DNA of 63,764 bases, taken from NCBI GenBank assembly GCA_005881275.1, contig VBEF01000018.1, forward strand, positions 1 to 63,764. The letters run 5' to 3'. Origin of the DNA: Chloroflexota bacterium (GTDB taxonomy: Bacteria; Chloroflexota; Dormibacteria; Dormibacterales; Dormibacteraceae). The position numbers and the translations under genes are program-made. Position 1 is the first letter of the stretch. Each line of letters begins with the position of its first letter. Under the pieces are notes generated by a model, which saw only the letters and a program-made list of their open reading frames with translations, was not told the origin of the DNA and ran no database searches. Below, piece by piece: positions 38,469 to 47,306 of this stretch.

Positions 38469-40652
38469 ATGGCGCCCTGGCGGACGCTCATCACCGCGGT
38501 TCACCCTCATCCGTCGGTCAAAATCAACCACGGCGCGACGTTCATGGTCACCGACCGGTACGGCGCGATCCGCGTCGGGTCGGAAGGCGAGTTCGGGCTC
38601 TACTCATCCGACACGCGGTACCTCTCGAGACACGAGCTGAGAATCAACGGCAGGCGGCCGGACTCGGTCGCCTCAGTGCGCCTCTCCTACCGCCACGCCC
38701 GCTGGCACATGATCGCGGACAACATCGCCGGGCCTGGAGGCGATATGCGCGAGGCGCGCGTCGCGGTCACCATCGACCGGCTGATCAACCTGCACCAGAT
38801 GCACGAGGACGTCTCGCTGCATACGTACGCACGCGGGCCGGTGACCGTCCTGCTCGAGATCGCGTTGGAGAGCGACTTCGCCGACCTCTTCGAGGTCCGC
38901 TATCGCTCGTGGCAGCGGCGTGCTGACCTCAACACCTGGTGGCGCGGTCCCAACTGCCTCGAATCGCGCTATCAAAACGGCGATTTCGTCCGCCGCTGCG
39001 TCATTCGCATCCTGAAGGAAGAAGCAGGCGTGACCTACGCGAACGGTGCTCTTCGCATCCCGGTCGACCTGGAGCCCGGAAAGGAGTGGTCGATGTGCCT
39101 GCAGTACGACCTCCTGACCTCGGATGACCAGGCTCCCGACCTCGCCCGGCGGTGCGCGTTCGACCCGGAAGAGCCGGATCCGATGCGCCAGGCTCGAAGC
39201 TGGCAGCTATCGGTATCACAGGTCGAACCGTCGGATCTCCGACTGCAGTTCGCCTATCGGCGCGCTGTTGAAGACCTCGCTGCTCTGCGTCTGCACGAGC
39301 AGGAGACGATGTCGGAGCGCTGGATGCCCGCCGCGGGGCTGCCATGGTTCATGGCGCTGTTCGGGCGCGACTCGCTGATCGCGTCACTGCAGGCGATGGT
39401 CGTGCAGCCCACAGCCGCAATCGGCACCTTGGAGAACCTGGCGCGTTGGCAGTCCGAGGGCGACGATCCCGAGCGCGATGCCGAACCGGGCAAGATTCCG
39501 CATGAGCTTCGCGTCGGCGAGTGGGCTCATTTCGGCATCGTCCCGCACCGCCCGTACTACGGGACCGCCGACGCCACTCCCCTGTATCTGCTGCTGCTGG
39601 CTGAACACTACCGTTGGGTAGGGGACGCCCAGGCCCTGGCGTCGTTCCGACACGCCGCGGAGCGCTGCCTCGAGTGGATCGACCGGTATGGCGACCGTGA
39701 CGGCGACGGCTTTCAGGAGTACGCGACACGAAGTCCGAAGGGCTACCGCAATCAAGGGTGGCGCGACGCGCATGATGGCGTGCTGGATGAGCTCGGTGCG
39801 TTCCCTGAGCTGCCGATCGGCACATCCGAGATGCAGGCCTACGTCTACGGCGCGAAGATGCGCATCGCGCCTCTATTCGAAGCTTGGGGTGACAGCGCAC
39901 GAGCCGTCCGGCTGAGAAGTCAGGCGGCCGAGCTGCGCCGCCGGTTCATCGAGAAGTTCTGGCTGGACGAGCCGGGCGAGCTGGCGTTCTGCATCGGCGG
40001 CAAGAAGAGGGCGGTACCGACCGTCGTCTCGGACTCCGGCCACTGCATGTGGATGGGCATCCTCGACGAGGAGCGCGGTCGGGCGGCAGGCCGGCGCCTC
40101 ATGCAGCCGGACATCTTCACGGGGTGGGGGCTGCGTGTCCTCTCCGATCGCCACCCCGCCTATGACCCGCATTCATACCAGCGCGGATCTGTGTGGCCGC
40201 ACGACAGCGTGATCGCCGCGGCGGGGCTACGCCGGTACGGCATGATCGAGGAGGCGTGGTCGATCCTCGACGGCCTGCTGGCCGCGGTCATGTGCTTCGA
40301 GGACATACAGATGCCGGAGCTCTTCGCCGGCCTGCCGAAGCGCGAGTTCGCGGTGCCGGTGCCCTATCGGACGGCCAACGTGCCTCAAGCGTGGGCCGCC
40401 GGGTCGGTGATGCAAATGGTGCGGATCCTGCTGGGCCTCGAGCCCGACGTGCCGGCGGGCAAGGTGTATCTCGACCCGGCGCTGCCGGTGTGGTGTTCCA
40501 GGCTTGAAGTGCGGAATCTACAGCTCGGACGGCACGGAGTGAAGCTGGTAGTGGAGCGGCGGCCGGATGGAGAGCATTCCGTTGATGCGGAGGCGGATGG
40601 GCTGGAGATTGTGCGGGGCGTGCCGGACTGGTTGAGGGTCGCGGCCGACTGA
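38469..40652 (+). CDS. Glycogen-debranching-type amylo-alpha-1,6-glucosidase, copy 1
   Basis: A 727-residue enzyme from ATG 38469 (a longer start at 38385 is possible). The N-terminal domain (FMVTDRYGAIRVGSEGEFGL, SSDTRYLSRHELRING) is the GDE_N_bis type; the (alpha/alpha)6-barrel C-terminal part carries PWFMALFGRDSLIASLQAM, PKGYRNQGWRDAHDGV and DPHSYQRGSVWPHDSVIAAA with the conserved carboxylates. Enzymes of this type hydrolyse alpha-1,6 or alpha-1,4 glucosyl bonds of glycogen-like polymers or trehalose derivatives. It is paralogous to the protein at 41784, and the GT4 gene lies between them, suggesting joint metabolism of one alpha-glucan. Confidence 0.87.
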   Translation: MAPWRTLITAVHPHPSVKINHGATFMVTDRYGAIRVGSEGEFGLYSSDTRYLSRHELRINGRRPDSVASVRLSYRHARWHMIADNIAGPGGDMREARVAVTIDRLINLHQMHEDVSLHTYARGPVTVLLEIALESDFADLFEVRYRSWQRRADLNTWWRGPNCLESRYQNGDFVRRCVIRILKEEAGVTYANGALRIPVDLEPGKEWSMCLQYDLLTSDDQAPDLARRCAFDPEEPDPMRQARSWQLSVSQVEPSDLRLQFAYRRAVEDLAALRLHEQETMSERWMPAAGLPWFMALFGRDSLIASLQAMVVQPTAAIGTLENLARWQSEGDDPERDAEPGKIPHELRVGEWAHFGIVPHRPYYGTADATPLYLLLLAEHYRWVGDAQALASFRHAAERCLEWIDRYGDRDGDGFQEYATRSPKGYRNQGWRDAHDGVLDELGAFPELPIGTSEMQAYVYGAKMRIAPLFEAWGDSARAVRLRSQAAELRRRFIEKFWLDEPGELAFCIGGKKRAVPTVVSDSGHCMWMGILDEERGRAAGRRLMQPDIFTGWGLRVLSDRHPAYDPHSYQRGSVWPHDSVIAAAGLRRYGMIEEAWSILDGLLAAVMCFEDIQMPELFAGLPKREFAVPVPYRTANVPQAWAAGSVMQMVRILLGLEPDVPAGKVYLDPALPVWCSRLEVRNLQLGRHGVKLVVERRPDGEHSVDAEADGLEIVRGVPDWLRVAAD

Positions 40653-40711
40653 AGGTTGCCTCGTATCTCCCATTTATGGGGATGTCGCCACCGTGGGCGT
40701 GTTCTACCTGT

Positions 40712-41791
40712 ATGGACTCTCGGCGGATAGCCATCATCGTCAGCCCCTGGTTTCCCGTTCCGCCGCAGGGTTATGGGGGCATCGAGCTGATGGCGTACAA
40801 CCTCGGCCGCGAGCTGTCGAGCCGGGGGCACCATGTCACGATCATCGGGCGCCAGGGATCGCAAGGGCCGTACGAGTCGCTGGCGCTCGCACCTGAAAGC
40901 TGGACACGCCAGCTCGGGACTCGTGACGAGCTTGCGCGAGAGAACCTGTTCCTCTATCGCGCGTATGAGACCGTACGCCGTCGGGCGTTCGACGTCATCC
41001 ACGACAACTCTGGAATGAACGGCATCCTGGTCGCGGCGCAGTCGCGCCTGCAGGCTCCTGTCGTGGCGACGCTGCATGGTGCGCTATCAGAAGCCGAGGG
41101 CGATTTCCTCAACGCCGTCGATCGACAGGTTCACCTTGTGTCGATCAGCCGAGCGCAGCAGGCGCTGGTCGCCAGCGTTGAGTGGCGTGGCATGGTCCAC
41201 AACGCGATCAATCCCGAGGAATACACGCCGATCACCAAGCCGGAAGAAAAGCAGGACTACCTCGTCGAGCTGGCGCGAATCAGCCCGGAGAAAGGACAGG
41301 ATGTCGCGATCGAGATCGCCAAGCGCTTGAGGATGCCGCTCGTACTTGCGGGCAAGGTCGATTACGACGCGCGGCGCTACTTCGAAGAGAAGATCAAGCC
41401 CAACCTCGATGGACAGGTGACCTGGAGGGAGGACGTGCGGGGCAAGGAGAAGGCGGAGCTGCTGGCTCGCGCGAGGGCGATGCTCTTCCCGATCCAATGG
41501 GAGGAACCATTTGGCATTGCGATGGTCGAAGCCATGGTCAGCGGCACCCCTGTGATCGCGATGCGCCGAGGTGCCGCACCCGAGGTGGTCGAGCCGGGCG
41601 TCACAGGATTTCTCGCCGAGGATCTGGACGGAATGGTCGAAGCCTTCGGCAGGATCAAGGAGATCGACCTGAAGCGATGCGCGGAAGTCGCAACCGGGCG
41701 TTTTGGTCCCGCACAGATGGCGGACGGTTACGTGAACGTCTACGAGCGCGCGATCGACGACGCGTTGTACACCGCCCCGCCTCTCAGCTAG
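40712..41791 (+). CDS. GT4-family glycosyltransferase
   Basis: A 359-residue GT-B fold enzyme. N-terminal RIAIIVSPWFPVPPQGYGGI and the donor-binding C-terminal half with ARISPEKGQDVAIEIAKRL and LLARARAMLFPIQWEEPFGI (E-x7-E motif: EEPFGIAMVE) are characteristic of retaining GT4 enzymes such as sucrose/trehalose-phosphate or mannosyl transferases. ATG at 40712 gives the family start. It lies between two debranching-enzyme genes, so it probably makes or extends an alpha-glucan or glycoside. It overlaps the convergent gene by 8 bases. Confidence 0.9.
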   Translation: MDSRRIAIIVSPWFPVPPQGYGGIELMAYNLGRELSSRGHHVTIIGRQGSQGPYESLALAPESWTRQLGTRDELARENLFLYRAYETVRRRAFDVIHDNSGMNGILVAAQSRLQAPVVATLHGALSEAEGDFLNAVDRQVHLVSISRAQQALVASVEWRGMVHNAINPEEYTPITKPEEKQDYLVELARISPEKGQDVAIEIAKRLRMPLVLAGKVDYDARRYFEEKIKPNLDGQVTWREDVRGKEKAELLARARAMLFPIQWEEPFGIAMVEAMVSGTPVIAMRRGAAPEVVEPGVTGFLAEDLDGMVEAFGRIKEIDLKRCAEVATGRFGPAQMADGYVNVYERAIDDALYTAPPLS

Positions 41792-43760
41792 TGATTCGAA
41801 TCCCGGCCGGCATCGGGCCGGGCCTCACCTGCGTGCCGTCGACTGAAAAATCCAGGCGCTCACCCGCAAAGTGGAGGCCGGTCACCTCGATCCGGTTCCA
41901 CAACCCGGTTTCGATTGGCGCAATGCGGAGCGTCTTGCTGTGTGGGTCGGCGTCCAGGCCCAGAATCGACGACACGCACGTGAACATCGCGGCCGCTGAC
42001 CAGAGCTGCGGAGTGCAGGTGTTCCAGTACTCCTTGGGCGGCTCGCCCGGTGTACGCACGTCACCGCAGAAAAGCTCCGGCGGCCGGTGCATCGGGAAGT
42101 CGATTGATGCCTCGATCAGCGCGCGGGCGGTGCGTTCGGCCTCCGCTGCGAATCCGTACTGCCGCATCCCGGCCACGGCAAGCGCTGTGTCGAACGGCCA
42201 CACCGAGCCGTTGTGGTAGCTGCATGGGTCGTAGTTGACCGCACGGTCCGAGAGCGTGCGGATTCCCCAACCCGAGAAGAGGTCCCGGGACATGAGGCGA
42301 CTCGTCACATGCGCAGCCGTGGGCCCATCAAGGATCCTCATCCAGAGGCAGTGCCCGGGATTTGAGGTGATGGCTTCGACGGGGCGCTTGGCGCCGTCGA
42401 GCGCCTGGGCTATGAACTTTTCATGCGGCATCCAGAAGTCACGGTTGAAATCGCGCTTCAGCCTGGCCGCATCTTTCTTCAGCGCGGGGTTACGACGGGA
42501 CATACCGACGAGACCGCGCTGCAGATAAGCCTGCACCTCGCACAACGCGGCGGGATGAGCCACCTCGCTTCCATCGTTGCTGGTGAGCGAATCATCGGAA
42601 TCCTTCCATCCCTGGTTGCGCGCGCGGCCTCCGTAGTGCTCGATGTAACCGTCCCCATCCGGGTCGCCGAAGGTCGTGCACCACTCGAGCGCGGCTTCGG
42701 CCGCAGGCCAAAGCTCGTCCGCAAGGCGATGGTCGTACGTCCAGTGCTCGGTTTCAGTGAGGGCACAGAGAAAGAGCGGCGTGGCGTCGATGGTGCCGTA
42801 GAGGATGTGCGGCCACAGGCCGCGCTCGACCACCTCGCCGGAGCGCACCTCGTGGAGGATCCTGCCCGGCTGTTCTTCGCTGCTCTCGTCGACGCGCCTG
42901 CCCTGGTGCTTGGCGAGGTACCGCAGGACGCCGCGCGCGAGCTCGGGGTTGACGTGGAGGAGCTGGATCGAGCTGATCAGCGTGTCGCGGCCGAACGGCA
43001 CCGCGAACCACGGCAGCCCGGCTGTCGGATAGATGCCCGTGTCGTAGGTGTTGGACAGCATGCGGACGTCTGCGATTGCCTGCTCCAGCAAATCATTGAG
43101 GACCGGGTTGTCGGTGCGTACCGACATGCAATCGGCCGCCCAGCGCGGGTATGCGTCTCGGACGGCACCAAGGCCGGTGTCGAAATCGACAGCGGCTGCG
43201 TCTGCGTCAGGCACCACGTCAACTGTCAGGACGAATTCCTGGCCCGGCGCGAGCCGCAGCTGGTGCTGCAGGCCCTCGGGAAAAGTGACAACCCGCGTCG
43301 AGCGGCCGTCACGCGAGAAGCGCACTCCGTCGACGGTCTTGACGGCCGGTGCGGGAACTGGAGCTCCCAGCCCGGGCGCCGCGCCGCGAATCGCGAGCAT
43401 GGCGGCGAAGTCGGACGCCACATCCAGCTCGAGCACAGCGTCGACTCTCGTCGAGCCGCGGTTGGCGACCGTGATCCTTTCGTGCAGGCCTGCGTCCACA
43501 AACCGCAGGCGAGTCACGTGCACGGCCCCTGCGTTCAGCTCGAAGGATGCAGAGGCGTCGTCCGCCCGGACGGCCACCGGGTGAGGCCGAACACCGTCGA
43601 CGAGAACTTGAAACGTCGACAGAATTCGCGTGTCGCCCGACCACAGGCCATCGCCGCCGAACTCGCCCGGCCTCATCGACCCATCCCGCGCCGACACCGC
43701 GAAGAACTGATCGTTCTTCAGCATCACGCGCTCGGAGACGAGCTGCCCCGTAGAAATCAT
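41784..43760 (-). CDS. Glycogen-debranching-type amylo-alpha-1,6-glucosidase, copy 2
   Basis: A 658-residue protein with the same two-part layout as the enzyme at 38469: FFAVSARDGSMRPGEFGGDG, SGDTRILSTFQVLVDGV at the N-terminus, and PWFAVPFGRDTLISSIQLLH, NQGWKDSDDSLTSNDG and NYDPCSYHNGSVWPFDTALA in the catalytic barrel. The two share motif order but are diverged, and they face opposite strands with the GT4 gene between. Start ATG at 43760. Its 3' end overlaps the GT4 gene by 8 bases. Confidence 0.87.
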   Translation of the reverse strand: MISTGQLVSERVMLKNDQFFAVSARDGSMRPGEFGGDGLWSGDTRILSTFQVLVDGVRPHPVAVRADDASASFELNAGAVHVTRLRFVDAGLHERITVANRGSTRVDAVLELDVASDFAAMLAIRGAAPGLGAPVPAPAVKTVDGVRFSRDGRSTRVVTFPEGLQHQLRLAPGQEFVLTVDVVPDADAAAVDFDTGLGAVRDAYPRWAADCMSVRTDNPVLNDLLEQAIADVRMLSNTYDTGIYPTAGLPWFAVPFGRDTLISSIQLLHVNPELARGVLRYLAKHQGRRVDESSEEQPGRILHEVRSGEVVERGLWPHILYGTIDATPLFLCALTETEHWTYDHRLADELWPAAEAALEWCTTFGDPDGDGYIEHYGGRARNQGWKDSDDSLTSNDGSEVAHPAALCEVQAYLQRGLVGMSRRNPALKKDAARLKRDFNRDFWMPHEKFIAQALDGAKRPVEAITSNPGHCLWMRILDGPTAAHVTSRLMSRDLFSGWGIRTLSDRAVNYDPCSYHNGSVWPFDTALAVAGMRQYGFAAEAERTARALIEASIDFPMHRPPELFCGDVRTPGEPPKEYWNTCTPQLWSAAAMFTCVSSILGLDADPHSKTLRIAPIETGLWNRIEVTGLHFAGERLDFSVDGTQVRPGPMPAGIRITS

Positions 43761-43787
43761 CGGGGCGGTAGTGTGCCGTATGGGAGG

Positions 43788-46700
43788 CTAGTTCGCGCTC
43801 CCTACAGCTGAAGTCGCGGCGCCGGCTTCAAACGCCGGGCGGGAGCCGAGCGCGTAGCTGGTCCACTCATTGCGCGAAAGCAGCTCGACTGCGATTGCCT
43901 CGAGGTCGCGCACGCGCTGGTTGGCGCGGATCGCCTCGCGGATCGAGAGAATGCCCACCGCGGGATGGCGTTTCTCGATCACGTGCCGGAGCATGTTGAG
44001 GTGTGCGTTGTCGGGCACACCAGGCTCGCGGATGCGCCGCACGGCGGCGCGAACGGTCGCCTGCGTTCCGTCGATCGCCTCGCCCTTCCCGAAATCGAAC
44101 TTGTAGCTGGGGCTGCGTCCGGCTGAGCGCTTCTCGCCGCTGAGCTTGATCCACTTCGCGTTTTCCGCCCCTTTGCCGACGTCGATCACGAGCCGCACGT
44201 TGCGACCCTGGTACTCGAAGGTCGCGTTCATCCGCGCGTAGCTCTCGCGCTGCCCGGTCAGCCCTTCGTGACGGCCGATCAGGAGAGGCGACTCCGCGTC
44301 GAGCTTGATCCGGTCGATCGGCGTGACCAGCGAGATGATCGCGAAGGCGTGCGGGATGAGGTCGGCGATCACGCCGATATCCGCGGCCGCGCCCGTCAGC
44401 GGCTGCTCTTCGAGGATCTCGATCCGGATCTCCTCCACGCTGTCGAGGAAGTTGCGCAGCGTTCGCTCCTCCGTCAGCAGCATTCCGAGCAGCCGCACCT
44501 CGAGCTTGAAGTAGTAGTGGTCGGCGGCCACAATCTCAACCCCGCCGGGAGCCGTGTCAAGGAAATTGCGGTACTCGTCGGGTGGGGCGCCCAGAGGTTT
44601 TTCGATCAGCACGACGTCGCTGAGGTCGTAGTAGCGAGCGAGCGTCGGAAGGTGGGTCGCCGCCGGCGTCGCGATGTAGGTGATGACGTAGGAGCTCGAT
44701 TCCAGCTCGCGTTCGAGCTGGTCGCGCGCAGGCGAACCGTGGCTGTCCCAGTAGAAGGCGTCACCGTGCGTGCGCACCTCCTCTTCCTTCACGCCAAGCC
44801 GATCGCGCGCGCCCGGTGAATCCTGCTCCACCACGTGGGTCCGGAAGTTGAAGAACTGCTTGAGCGTGAGGAGGTGTTGGTACGCCTTCTGCCCCCACTG
44901 GCCGAAACCGATGAGCACGAAGTCTTTCTGCAGGTGACGTTCCTCTTCGGCGAGCGCATGGAGGCGCGCGTTCTTGATCGCCACCGCGGCCTGCACAGCC
45001 AGTGACTGAGCGCGCTGAACCTCGTCCGGCGTGAATGTCCGGTTGCGATTTCGCTCGGCCAGGATCGCTGCGCCGATGGCCTGCTCGTCCGCCATCAGGG
45101 GAAGCGCCATAAGCGACCTGACGCCAAATGTCCGGACGTACGCTGGGTCGACCTGGGAGTTGGCGGAAGTGTCGTCGATCACGACCGGCTGCTCTCGGTT
45201 CATCACGTCAAACAGAAAGGACGCGCCCGACCGCTCGCCGTGTTGGCGGCGCCAGAGGTCCTGCATGTCGGACGCCGCCGCCCCGTACCAACCCTCGCGA
45301 TCCTCTTCGTACAGCGCGATCTGGCACAGGGACGCGTCGACGAGCCGCACCAGGTTCTGGGCGACGAGGGTCAGCGTCTGGTCGAGGTCGATGGAGCTTG
45401 CGATCGCCTTGCTGACATCGGCCACCAGCTCCAGCTGCTCGGCGTGGCGCTGCGCCTCTTCGTACAGGCGCGCGGTTTCGACCGCGACCGCGAGCTGACC
45501 TGCTGCAGCGCGCAGGGCCTCGACCTGCCCCCAGTCGGGTCGGCGCTGGTCGGAACGGTGATAGCCGACTTCGAGGACCCCGGTCGCTCGCCGCGATTGA
45601 TCGCTGCCAAACGGCACGAAGATCCGGACCAGATCCTTGTGGCCCCCGCGTTCGAACACCTCGCCGGCCAGCGTGAACGGCGCGTTGTCCGCGGCATATC
45701 CTTGCTCCCTCTCGCCGACAAGACACGCGAGCACCTTGCCGAGCACCATGCCGTTGCTGTAGACGACGGGGACCTCGATCCACGTCGACTGGACCGGGAT
45801 CCCACCGGAGACCACATCTGAGTGATCGGTGGATGGCATCGGCCCGACGATGACCGGCTGCCAGGTGCGGGCGACGTACACGAGCACGTCGTCCTGGGCG
45901 AGCTCGCGGTCCTCATCCAGGGCCCAACGCGGCACCCGTGCGTGCGCCCCTCGCGACCCTGCCCGCGAGGTCTCGGTGGAGTCGATTGCCGCCGCGGTCG
46001 CCGCGCCGGCCGCCATCCGCACGCTCATCGCCTCGATCGGGTCCTCGCGTTCCTCGAGCAGATACACCGTGGCGAAGTTGAAGTCGAATTCCGGAACCTC
46101 GGAATCCGTCAGATGACCGGCCACGGCATCGATGACCTGGTGCCGGCTGGCACCGGGCTTCAGCATCGCGGTGGTCATGTCGCCGAGCGCGCTGAGCAGG
46201 CGGTTGCTGTTCTCCAGCTCAGCGATCAGGCGCTGCGAGGCGAGCGCGCCTCCGATCAGCTGGGCGCCCGCCTTCAACATCTCGTCGGTAGACGGCGCGC
46301 GCCGGACGGTGGCGAGGCGGTCGCGGCTGAGCAGCACCAGGTAGCCGTGCGGGTCGTCGGGCTGGCCCAGCGCGTACGCCGCGACCGGGTGCAGGTCGGC
46401 CTCTGCGGTCGCGTCGCCCAGGGTTTTCTTGAGCACTGCGTCCCACGGTGTGGATGGATCGCTGCGCTCGATTTGCGTGGGTGCCGCCACCCGCAGATGC
46501 GCGGTGACGAGCTCGAGGTGTGAACGTTGGTGGCCGAACTGGTAGATCGCCGCGCCGTCCAGGTTGCTTGCCATGAGAAGGTCGGCGAGCGCGATCGAGA
46601 GCAGCCGGCGGAGCTCTTTGGCATTCGTCCTCGCGTCTCCGACCGGAGTTGTGAGCAGCGAGGTGAGGCGCGACAGGCCATCCAGCGCGGCCCGTTCGGC

Positions 46701-47225
46701 TCCCTCCAGCGCGGCCTGGACGAGCCCTGCGGCGGTGCCGGCCCGTCGCTCCAGCTCCTTGAGCCGGCTGTCATCCGGGGCGCGCTCCTTGTTGCGGTAG
46801 TTCAGGTAGATCAGGCCGAGGAGCCGGTCGCCGGACAGGAGGGGCAAGCCGATGGTCGACTGGACCTGGTACCGGCGGATGAACGTCGAATCGATCTCGG
46901 CCGGCGCGTTGCGAGCCACGAGGTGCTGGCGCGTCACGGTGAGCCAAACCGTCGAGCCGTACTGGTGCACCGCCAGGTCGTCGGGTACCTTGCCCTGCGA
47001 CTCGTCGGCCAGATATCGCGTCAATTGCTCGTGCATGTCGGTCAGCGAGTCGAGCAGGCTCTCCTGCGGCTGTCCCGTGGCGAAGGGCGCGTAGTAGCTG
47101 TGAGTCGACTCTTCATAAAGGAAGATCGACACGATCTCCGCCCCGGACGCGTGCTGAAAGTCGGCGATCACACCGCGGAGGACCGCGGCAAGCCCCGAGT
47201 TGGCTTCGACCGGCGGGCGAATCAC
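43788..47225 (-). CDS. Multi-GAF sensor fused to a G6PD/Gfo-Idh-like oxidoreductase domain
   Basis: A 1145-residue protein with no membrane segment. About 1-755 contains several GAF-like domains (SGAEIVSIFLYEESTHSYYA, IGLPLLSGDRLLGLIYLNY; and LVRLVDASLCQIALYEEDRE, VRSLMALPLMADEQAIGAAI). From about 762 a Rossmann domain begins (DFVLIGFGQWGQKAYQHLL), followed by TYIATPAATHLPTLARYY, the lysine motif VLIEKPLGAPPDE (about 875) and AADHYYFKLEV (about 902). EKPxG and DHYxxK at this spacing are those of glucose-6-phosphate dehydrogenase and Gfo/Idh-type enzymes. Such a fusion would couple ligand sensing to sugar oxidation. GTG at 47225. Located between the glucosidase and GH1 genes. I know no characterised protein of this layout. 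Confidence 0.8.
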   Translation of the reverse strand: MIRPPVEANSGLAAVLRGVIADFQHASGAEIVSIFLYEESTHSYYAPFATGQPQESLLDSLTDMHEQLTRYLADESQGKVPDDLAVHQYGSTVWLTVTRQHLVARNAPAEIDSTFIRRYQVQSTIGLPLLSGDRLLGLIYLNYRNKERAPDDSRLKELERRAGTAAGLVQAALEGAERAALDGLSRLTSLLTTPVGDARTNAKELRRLLSIALADLLMASNLDGAAIYQFGHQRSHLELVTAHLRVAAPTQIERSDPSTPWDAVLKKTLGDATAEADLHPVAAYALGQPDDPHGYLVLLSRDRLATVRRAPSTDEMLKAGAQLIGGALASQRLIAELENSNRLLSALGDMTTAMLKPGASRHQVIDAVAGHLTDSEVPEFDFNFATVYLLEEREDPIEAMSVRMAAGAATAAAIDSTETSRAGSRGAHARVPRWALDEDRELAQDDVLVYVARTWQPVIVGPMPSTDHSDVVSGGIPVQSTWIEVPVVYSNGMVLGKVLACLVGEREQGYAADNAPFTLAGEVFERGGHKDLVRIFVPFGSDQSRRATGVLEVGYHRSDQRRPDWGQVEALRAAAGQLAVAVETARLYEEAQRHAEQLELVADVSKAIASSIDLDQTLTLVAQNLVRLVDASLCQIALYEEDREGWYGAAASDMQDLWRRQHGERSGASFLFDVMNREQPVVIDDTSANSQVDPAYVRTFGVRSLMALPLMADEQAIGAAILAERNRNRTFTPDEVQRAQSLAVQAAVAIKNARLHALAEEERHLQKDFVLIGFGQWGQKAYQHLLTLKQFFNFRTHVVEQDSPGARDRLGVKEEEVRTHGDAFYWDSHGSPARDQLERELESSSYVITYIATPAATHLPTLARYYDLSDVVLIEKPLGAPPDEYRNFLDTAPGGVEIVAADHYYFKLEVRLLGMLLTEERTLRNFLDSVEEIRIEILEEQPLTGAAADIGVIADLIPHAFAIISLVTPIDRIKLDAESPLLIGRHEGLTGQRESYARMNATFEYQGRNVRLVIDVGKGAENAKWIKLSGEKRSAGRSPSYKFDFGKGEAIDGTQATVRAAVRRIREPGVPDNAHLNMLRHVIEKRHPAVGILSIREAIRANQRVRDLEAIAVELLSRNEWTSYALGSRPAFEAGAATSAVGSAN

Positions 47226-47285
47226 TTTGTCAGCCGATCATCACACGGATTGCGCCCGGCCGTTGGCTCCTCCGGCGTTCGACCA

Positions 47286-47306
47286 CCCCACGCCTAGGGC
47301 GTGGGG
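47286..47306 (-). terminator. Hairpin at the end of the GH1 gene
   Basis: CCCCACGCC pairs perfectly with GGCGTGGGG around TAG (47286-47306), containing the GH1 stop codon. No T-run follows on the minus strand, so it may act as a weak terminator or RNA stabiliser between GH1 and the GAF-fusion gene. Confidence 0.5.

Noticed and set aside
41785-41815. GATTCGAATCCCGGCC looks like a tRNA T-arm.
   Set aside because: It is the coding end of the glucosidase gene (AGIRITS) and no acceptor or anticodon arm can be formed around it.
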